A stretch of 64,000 nt of DNA from Thozetella sp. PMI_491 (lineage: Eukaryota > Ascomycota > Sordariomycetes > Chaetosphaeriales > Chaetosphaeriaceae), in assembly GCA_021432635.1 (NCBI GenBank), contig MU270068.1, positions 414,395 to 478,394 of the forward strand, read 5' to 3'. The first letter of the stretch is position 1, and each line of letters opens with the position of its first letter. Under the pieces are notes generated by a model. The model was not told the origin of the DNA. It saw nothing but the letters and a program-made list of their open reading frames with translations, and searched no databases. This document shows, piece by piece, positions 57,318-64,000 of this stretch. Both the position numbers and the translations under genes were made by a program.

Positions 57318-57617
57318 ATGTCCGCACTTGTCGCTGGCCGTTCCTTTTCCCATGCACCGGCCATCCGTGCCCAGGCACTCTCTCTCACGCCCGCCACTCG
57401 GCGCAGTGCCTTCTCGACTTCGCCCAGCCTGCTCCATTCGCAGCCTCAGAACCCTGATATCCCGCAGTTCAGCTTCAAGGACATCAGCTCGAACCCCCGC
57501 ACGAGGTTCTGGCTCAGGGCGACCTTCGTTGTCCTGGCCTGCGTGGAAGGGGCAACTTGGTACAATATCTGGCCCAAGATTACAGGCAGAGGAGCCGAGG
57601 AACCCACCTCTAGCTAA
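57318..57617 (+). CDS. Small mitochondrial-type membrane protein, 99 residues
   Basis: A single exon. The start at 57318 gives MSALVAGRSFSHAPAIRAQA, an Arg/Ala/Ser-rich sequence without acidic residues, typical of a mitochondrial presequence; RRSAFSTSPSL near residue 30 resembles a processing site. An in-frame ATG at 57249 would add 23 residues but weaken that signal. The mature part has DIPQFSFKDISSNPRTRFWL and then one membrane span (LRATFVVLACVEGATWYNI). A short polar tail follows. I do not recognise the exact family. Single-span proteins of this layout are often inner-membrane accessory or assembly factors. It follows a good TATA box. Confidence 0.72.
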   Translation: MSALVAGRSFSHAPAIRAQALSLTPATRRSAFSTSPSLLHSQPQNPDIPQFSFKDISSNPRTRFWLRATFVVLACVEGATWYNIWPKITGRGAEEPTSS

Positions 57618-60600
57618 GCTACGCGTATAGAGGTAGGCATCCACCCAAGGCTTGCATGCACACTATCTGCGCGCTGCGACATGACGGTGCTAAGCCGCGG
57701 CACAGAAAGGGCGCACCTTAGCCCAAGGCCCCGACTCGCCGAAACCATTTCCATTGGTTAACGGCCGATGAGGACGATGGGGTTCGCAAGAAAATATAGA
57801 TAGATGCCTAGAGGACAAGGACATACGCGGCCCTCCCGGGCTCGGTTCAGAGTCTAGACTACGCCGTTCTGGACCTGAGCATATTCGTGCACTGCGACAA
57901 CAATTGCTCTAACGCGCGATGACGGATCGTAGCATAATAGATTTCTCAGCCAGAAAGAACTAGACCGCACAGGAGGTAGTCCTGGCAGAAAATGGGAAAA
58001 GAAAGAAGAAAAATATTTCTCTACTTTCATTCTAGTTATTGATACCTCGTCTTGCAGTTATTTGGCCCGGTGAATTTGCAGGTTGGGTCAGACGGACAAA
58101 TGCACATCTGGTACCGAGCAGAGAAAGAGCTTACCAGAGATGACTCACCTGGCCAGTTTTAGCAGCGCTCCACGCGTGAGTGTACAGTGCAAATGCTTCA
58201 GGGACCTTTGTCACGTCCAATCGTATGCCCCAACTTTGGTGCAGAAGACAGTGCGAGGGAGCTAGAACCTCGTGTATCTCTCCTTTTTTCCCCGCTAGAA
58301 AAATGTATATAGTAATCCCCACGGCTGTGCCAAGGGGCGGCTGCCCTTAGTGATCTGCCTTGGTATGTACAGCAGAGGGACTATTTTCCGCCCTCCTATC
58401 CAGGTTATAACTTCCCCTCGCCCCCGAACGACGTGCATTGATCTTGGGCCTCTTATTTTGTGTACTTTGAGCCTTCCTCTCCGAATACTCGCTTTGCGCA
58501 TGTGGTCATGTTGTCGTAGCGAGAAGAACCGACCAATAGTTAGGGACAAACACTTTTGGGGAGCACTTTTGGCGCAACGGGAGACCCAAAGACCACCCTC
58601 TCTACTTGGCGCAGCCGCTAATTGATGAGAAAACGACAGCCAAGCATCTGAGCATCCCCTCCCTTACTACATCTAAGGCGTCGGCCCGGCCATAAGACGA
58701 AGACTTGTTGGAACCTCCTGCCCATCTCGAACTCTGAGTTATGGAAGGGGTTGGCTTTGCCCTTTTGGCGCCTAGGAATCACCGGGGCTGTCATGGCACC
58801 TAGAATGCCACCTCTCGTAGCCTCCTAGATCCAATCTCTGCAGCTAACAAAAGCTTGGTTAGGCCCTAGCAGCCACCACCTCCGCTCCTCAAGGGGCCAC
58901 GATCTGCCGATCGATGTGGCGTTTGCCAAGGCCTGTCGGGACGTTTCTGCCCACAAGCTGCGAAGACCTATCGCCATTGCAGCAACTACGATCCTCTCGT
59001 CTTATGCGATTGTTCGCGACGCTACCTGGGGCTATCTGGGCAGCGCACCGAACGATTGTTGCCTTGCTACGCTCATCGAGCAGCGAGGGAATACGGGGAC
59101 AGCAGCCTTCTTCTGGCCCCCATACTCGGGAACGGCAGCTTGGAAGGCTTAATGAATTTAGTCGCCTTGGCACCTTGGCAACCTTGGCACTTCGCGTCGA
59201 CCAGCGCAATCCGGAAGGCTGCGGTACAAGGTCCTGTTTGCTCGGTTTGGCAGGTCTACGGTTCTGAGATTGAATCCAAGGCGTGTTTACACTCTTGTGA
59301 TGCCGGGTTGCCGCCCGTATCTGACCTACTGCGGCTATGTTGCCGGCTTGGTTCCCATCAGGGCAAGACTACCGATAAGACACCACCCCCGCCTCCAGAG
59401 ATAGTACGAAATGGTTCCATCGCAAGATTCCCACTCCCCTCCCTTCGGCCAGACCGGCTGGCCCAGATACCTAATGCGAGATGGGCAGGCTTTCATGTTA
59501 ATCCCACGCGGCACCGGCATTTGGGTCTGCAAGCCTCGGACTCTTTCTACTCGAAGATTGACCTGCTTTGCACGAGGCAGACCTGGAGCCAGACGAAGTG
59601 ATTGCCCTGCCCATCGGCCTCAAATATCGGCCTTCACTGAATGGAAAACTAGTGGCGAGGCCTCGGGGTAAGCATTGGAATGCGAATACCCCATAATGTG
59701 GGCTATGCTCCCCCGCGCGAGCAATCCGCGAGCAATATCCTCCCTCCCTCTCTCATTGGACCTGCCATGGCGGCTTGTCAGATGGAGATGCAACGGGAGT
59801 ACAAGGCTAAACCACCACCTTCTGTTCGGGGCAAGCCCATTGCGGCCTTCTCCTCCTCAGCTTAGCGTATCGGATACAGGTAGGTTTGTCCCAGGCGCTG
59901 AAACACCTGCGCAGGCAATCAGTCGGTGCAAGTGCCCGGTCTGTCCGCTAGGCTGGGCTGAAGCCAGCGAAGGAAACGGTGGTTAGCTCTGCATTTCATG
60001 AGGCAGGCCAACGCTGGACGGTACCGGGTAGGTCCAAGCATCATTTACCGCGTCGGTAGTAGCTACCCGAGGTAGATATCGCTTTCTCCTATAAAACAGT
60101 CGGCGAGTGCCGTTTGCTTGTATGCAATGCTCGCATTCCATCCCGCATTGAGCGATCGGATCGTTTTATCCTCATAGCCGGCCATCATACCTAAGCTGCG
60201 TCTTATCGATGGTCTCGAGGGCTGTCCTCCACGACAGGGTCTCCTAGGCGGCGAACTCATCCATTCCGCATTGTGCAGTGCTACCCAATCCCAGTGCCCT
60301 CCATTGGCTTGCCGGAAGCGGCGAAGCGAGGGAACACCAGTGCAAGGACAGGGACGAACCACGGCCAGATTTCCAGATTTACCTCGAAGCTACTACATTT
60401 GGGTTGGGTCTAGGACGGGGTGTGGTTGCTGGACAAGGGGATTTGTCCGAGACCCGTGTCTCCTGCCGTAGCACGGGCGTGCTGGGGCCAGTGAGACCGG
60501 CCGCGGCCCTTTACCCGTTGATTATCTCGCCTTCGAGTCTTAGAGACAGGAGGGACGGGCATGATTTCCCGCGCTACTCTCTCGAGCAGCTGCGTGCCAC

Positions 60601-60955
60601 CCCCTCCATCCGCCCCCCCTCGACCGATCGTCGAGACCGAGTAACGGCCGGTATGAGAATCGATATACAATTCCCCGTGTCCCGCTATGCAACCCAAACA
60701 GGAAGCTCGAGGACGATTCTGCCCTCCAGGAAGCCAACAGTCTCGATAGCCATCTTTATGTTGGCTATCACGTCTTTGATGGCCTATTCTCGGCTCCATG
60801 CATACTCGGGGGGTGCTGTGGCCTTCCTGAAGTAACTTGGGTACGTCCAGGGGTCCCCTGGAGGCGCATGGAAGTGTAGTGAACTGCGATATCTTTCAGG
60901 ACCGACGGCCTGGGCCGCACTCCCGTTCCCAGTATTCTCTGCACCATACACCTGG

Positions 60956-60963
60956 TATTTAAG
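60956..60963 (+). promoter_or_regulatory. TATA-like element of the oligopeptide transporter
   Basis: TATTTAAG, 153 bp upstream of the start codon and followed by a CT-rich leader. A weak match to TATAWAWR. Confidence 0.35.
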
Positions 60964-61020
60964 ACGGGCCCCCAGCTCCCGTCTCTTGGACCCGGGCGTT
61001 GGGATTCTGAGACCCTCCTA

Positions 61021-61044
61021 TCCCCCTCCCCCTCCCCCTCCCCA
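61021..61044. repeat. (CCCCCT)n short tandem repeat
   Basis: About four CCCCCT units in the leader of the transporter gene. The purine complement is on the minus strand. Confidence 0.75.
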
Positions 61045-61115
61045 GATAGCGTATCTCTGCTATCCCGTCCTCCTTCTGTGCCACTGTCCCCGATAAGCAT
61101 CTTGCTTCTGGTATC

Positions 61116-63905
61116 ATGCGCGCCTCCGAGGAGACTCCCATCGAGGGCATCACCACCTCGGTGGAGGTCGTCTCGCAGCCGCGCCCGGCCAACAACGAGA
61201 AGACCCTGCCTCTCAACGAGAAGCACGACCGGGACATTGAGGTCGCGTCAGAACAGGGCAACGCGTCCGATTTTGACGATGCAGCCAAAATCTACGTGCC
61301 CACCGACACGGAAGAGTTCATCGACCCTCGTCTGAAGGACTATCCCATCCCTCTCGTCGCCAAGACGGTCGACCTGCACAATGACTTCAAGTAAGCGCGG
61401 TCAGTTTGAGATTTAATGTCATCGCAATAGCTAATATATCCTGTAGCGAACCCATTTTGACGTTTCGTTTCTGGTTTTTGAGTACATTCTGGATCGTCGT
61501 TGGATGCGGCATCTCCACTATGTATAAGTACCCTTTCGCTTTCGTTGCCTCCACGGCCGAGAAAGCCCCAGCACTGACATACCCACACACTACTTCAAGC
61601 CCTACAACCAGAGTCTCTCGAGTTATGCCATTCAGCTCCTGTCCTGGGGCATGGGTGAGGCCATGGGCACGTACCTTCCCAAGACGACCATGAGCTTCCT
61701 TGGCTATAAATTTAGTCTCAACCCGGGACCGTGGAACGCAAAGGAGCACGCCCTGATCGTCGTGGCCTACTGGGGTAGCGTGAGTACCAAGCATTCCTTT
61801 CTCTTTGCGCAGCTATAGGATGGCTAACACGCCCCCAGTGCTATGCTGCGTATGGCCTCGGTCCCCTTTCCGCTCTCGAGATTTACTACGGCCGTAAGCT
61901 CAGCGCTGGCTGGGGGATCCTCTTCATCCTTACGACCCAGATGATCGGCTACGGATTTGCCGGCCTATACAGAGATATCCTCGTCCGGCCGCCCAAGATC
62001 TACTATCCCGGCGTGCTCCCCAACGTGGCCCTCTTTAACGCCATGCACAAGAACCCGTCCGTCACCAAGAAGTCGTTGAAGTTCTTCACATACGTGGCCG
62101 TCGCGACCTTCATCTACCAGTGGTTCCCCGGCTTCGTATTTCCCATGCTCTCGACCCTGCCCTTGCTCTGCTACATGGGCCATGGCAACTGGAAGGCGTT
62201 CACTCTTGGCTCAGGCAGTAAGCGGCTGTTCCTTCCACCACCCTGCTGTGCGGCAATACTGACTATCGGTCGACAGCTACCGGCTTCGGCTTCCTCGATA
62301 TCACGCTCGACTGGAACTACACGTCCTTCTTCTCCCCCCTGTACACGCCGCTCTGGGCGAATGCGACGCAACTGCTGGGCGCAGCGCTTGCTTGCTGGTT
62401 CCTCTATCCCTTGATGTACTTCACCAACACGCTCAACGGGCTGAACTACCCGCCCATGTCCTCGGGTACCTTCGATGTGGACGGCAACCGGTACAACATC
62501 AGTCGCGTCATGACGCCCGAATACAAGCTCAACCAGACCGCAATGGACGAATATTCGACGCCGCACTGGTCCGTCTCTTACGCCATGTACTTCTTCTGGG
62601 GCTTCGCTTGTTCCTCGGGTGCGCTCGTCTACTCTGTCCTGTGGTATGGCAAGGACTCGTGGCTCGCCGTCCGTGAGGCATGGAAGGGCCGGCGGTCCGA
62701 CTACGACGACCCGTATCTCAAGCTGATGAGTCGCACGGAGCGCGTGCCGCACTGGTGGTACCTTGCGCTTCTGGTCGTCTGCCTCGCCCTCTCCCTCGGC
62801 TGCATCTATGGCGCTGGCATCGGTCTCCCGTGGTGGGGCTTCATCGTCATCACCATTGTCTCGGTCATCTCTACCTTTCCTAATGGTATCCTTTGGGGCA
62901 TTGCCAACATGCAGATCGGCATGGCTTTCCTCTCCGAGCTGATGGCTGGTGCCATGTTCCCGGGCAACCCAGGCGCCGTGCTCGCGTCTCTAACATTCGG
63001 CCGCCAGATTCTAGAACAAAATTTGAATCTGATATCCGATTATAAATTCGGTTTTTGTCCGTATTCCCGTGTTCTTTATTGCCACTTTCGTCGAATATCC
63101 GGGGCATTTGAGCTCCTGCTCTTGAGACATGCTCCGGGTAGCCACATAAACATCCATTCCAGGAAATTACTAACACTTAGGCATCACTAGACATGAAGAT
63201 ACCCGAGAAGGAGATGTTTATCGCGCAGGTGTATGGCACCCTCGTGGGTCCCTTCATCAACATCGGCATCATGCGCCTCATCATCGACAAGATCGGTGGC
63301 GACGTCCTCACCGGCGCCGTCAAGTCTAGCGCCTGGCTGGCCCTCAAGACGCGCAACTTCTACTCCATTTCGGTGATCTGGGGTGTCATCGGGCCCAAGA
63401 CCCTCTTCGCCGCGGGTTCCGAGTATGCCTGGATCTACTACGCCTTCCTCGTCGGCCCGGCCCTCATCACTATTGTCTGGCTTGTACACCTCTGGAAGCC
63501 GCATTGGGAGCTCGAGACACGATGCAACCTCCTGCTGCTCATGTACGGCGCCAGCCTCTTCCCGGTCTACCAGACAGCCAACCTCTTCACCTCGGGGCTG
63601 GTCGCGCTATTCTTCATGGGATATGTCCTGAAGTACCACGGGGCGTGGTTCCGCAAGTACAACTATCTCCTTGGCGTTGGCCTCGACTGCGGCACCCAGA
63701 TCTGCACGACGCTCATCATGTTTGGTCTCAACATGAGTGACACGGTGATGCCCTTCTGGTGGGGCAATGATGTGAGCCTCCCGCCCCTGGCGTTCCCTTG
63801 TCAGTCCGAGTCCAGGGCGACTGCTAACGGATTTATGCACAGGAGAGCGGTTTCGTCGACCGGTGCTTCCCGCCCGACGGCCTGCCAGCGAATGCGCTCA
63901 ACTGA
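61116..63905 (+). CDS. Oligopeptide transporter, OPT family (peptide clade)
   Basis: Exons 61116-61390, 61447-61521, 61572-61779, 61839-62217, 62277-63056, 63191-63771 and 63843-63905 give 786 residues. OPT proteins are proton-coupled importers of tetra/pentapeptides or glutathione. An acidic N-terminal tail (about 75 residues) precedes YPIPLVAKTVDLHNDFNEPI then LTFRFWFL, the diverged form of the first OPT signature. About 14 spans follow, with PYNQSLSSYAIQLLSWGMGE, NTLNGLNYPPMSSG, MFPGNPGAV (NPG motif) and YMKIPEKEMFIAQVYGT, where the usual KIPPR reads KIPEK. The fifth intron is placed so that GGTTTTT|GTCCGT joins TAC, giving KFGFYMKIP. The second intron is uncertain: donor GTATAA (61522) or GTACCC (61528), 50 or 44 nt, both in frame. 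The last exon encodes only 20 residues. Confidence 0.9.
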
Positions 63906-64000
63906 GAGCTCGTGTGGCCTGATAATCATGTCGGCAGCCACGTCTGTGGAGCGGGAGTGTAGAAGTTGGCCGTACGCATTTGCAAGGGGGTTGGTGAAAT

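Larger units (their letters stand above)
57618..61115. other. 3.5-kb block without a supported gene
   Basis: It lies between the small mitochondrial-type gene and the oligopeptide transporter. ORFs of 60-185 codons on both strands overlap in conflicting frames with no motif. The last few hundred bp hold CCCCCT repeats (about 61021-61044) and a TATTTAAG element at 60956, probably the promoter and leader of the transporter. Confidence 0.45.

Overview
The window is nuclear DNA of a filamentous ascomycete, most likely a sordariomycete (Sordariales or a relative). The evidence is: GC-rich coding sequence; short spliceosomal introns of 50-224 nt with GTRNGT donors and CTAAC-like branch sites; fungus-restricted genes (the DASH subunit Duo1, a SurE-tubulin ligase fusion like yeast Pby1); a secreted pectin lyase; and a complete Argonaute. 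I see no operon structure, rRNA, tRNA, CRISPR array or recognisable intact transposon. All exon joins were worked out by reading splice sites and reading frame; each joined CDS keeps frame to its stop.

Layout. 1-782: 5' part of a minus-strand multi-pass membrane protein (probably spermine/spermidine-synthase family), divergent from OPI3-type phospholipid methyltransferase (1420-2259). 4086-6164: NRAMP metal transporter. 8360-11743: Argonaute. 12745-13262: complex I ESSS/NDUFB11-like subunit. 14024-15334 (-): mitochondrial branched-chain aminotransferase, divergent from a Scy1-like pseudokinase (16162-19368). 20680-22456 (-): SIR2/HST1-type sirtuin. 26508-31020 (-): PMC1/NCA-type Ca2+-ATPase. 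36020-38928 (-): PBY1-like SurE-TTL fusion. 40044-41478 (-): unknown CDK-site-rich protein, divergent from DUO1 (42365-43127). 44151-45337 (-): Cys-rich single-pass surface protein. 47414-48737: pectin lyase. 49082-50410 (-): RNase H2 subunit B, divergent from MCM10 (51144-53603). 54474-56690: orphan protein with a complete RNase H fold at its C terminus. 57318-57617: 99-residue mitochondrial-type membrane protein. 61116-63905: oligopeptide transporter.

Most genes are unrelated housekeeping loci. The exception is 49-57 kb, where RNase H2B, Mcm10 and an RNase H-domain protein lie side by side. The divergent RNH202/MCM10 promoter carries two exact MluI cell-cycle boxes (ACGCGT). A second divergent promoter, between the CDK-site-rich protein and DUO1, has two Swi4/6-type CRCGAAA boxes 13 nt apart. 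These are the best regulatory signals in the window.

Three long blocks (22.5-26.5, 31.0-36.0 and 57.6-61.1 kb) hold no gene I can support. They contain simple repeats, a 21-nt G run and scattered non-coding ORFs. I found no clear novel multi-gene system. The most interesting single items are the orphan RNase H-domain protein, the two cell-cycle-box promoters, the unidentified CDK-site-rich protein, and gene-structure oddities (a 17-nt exon, a GC-AG intron).
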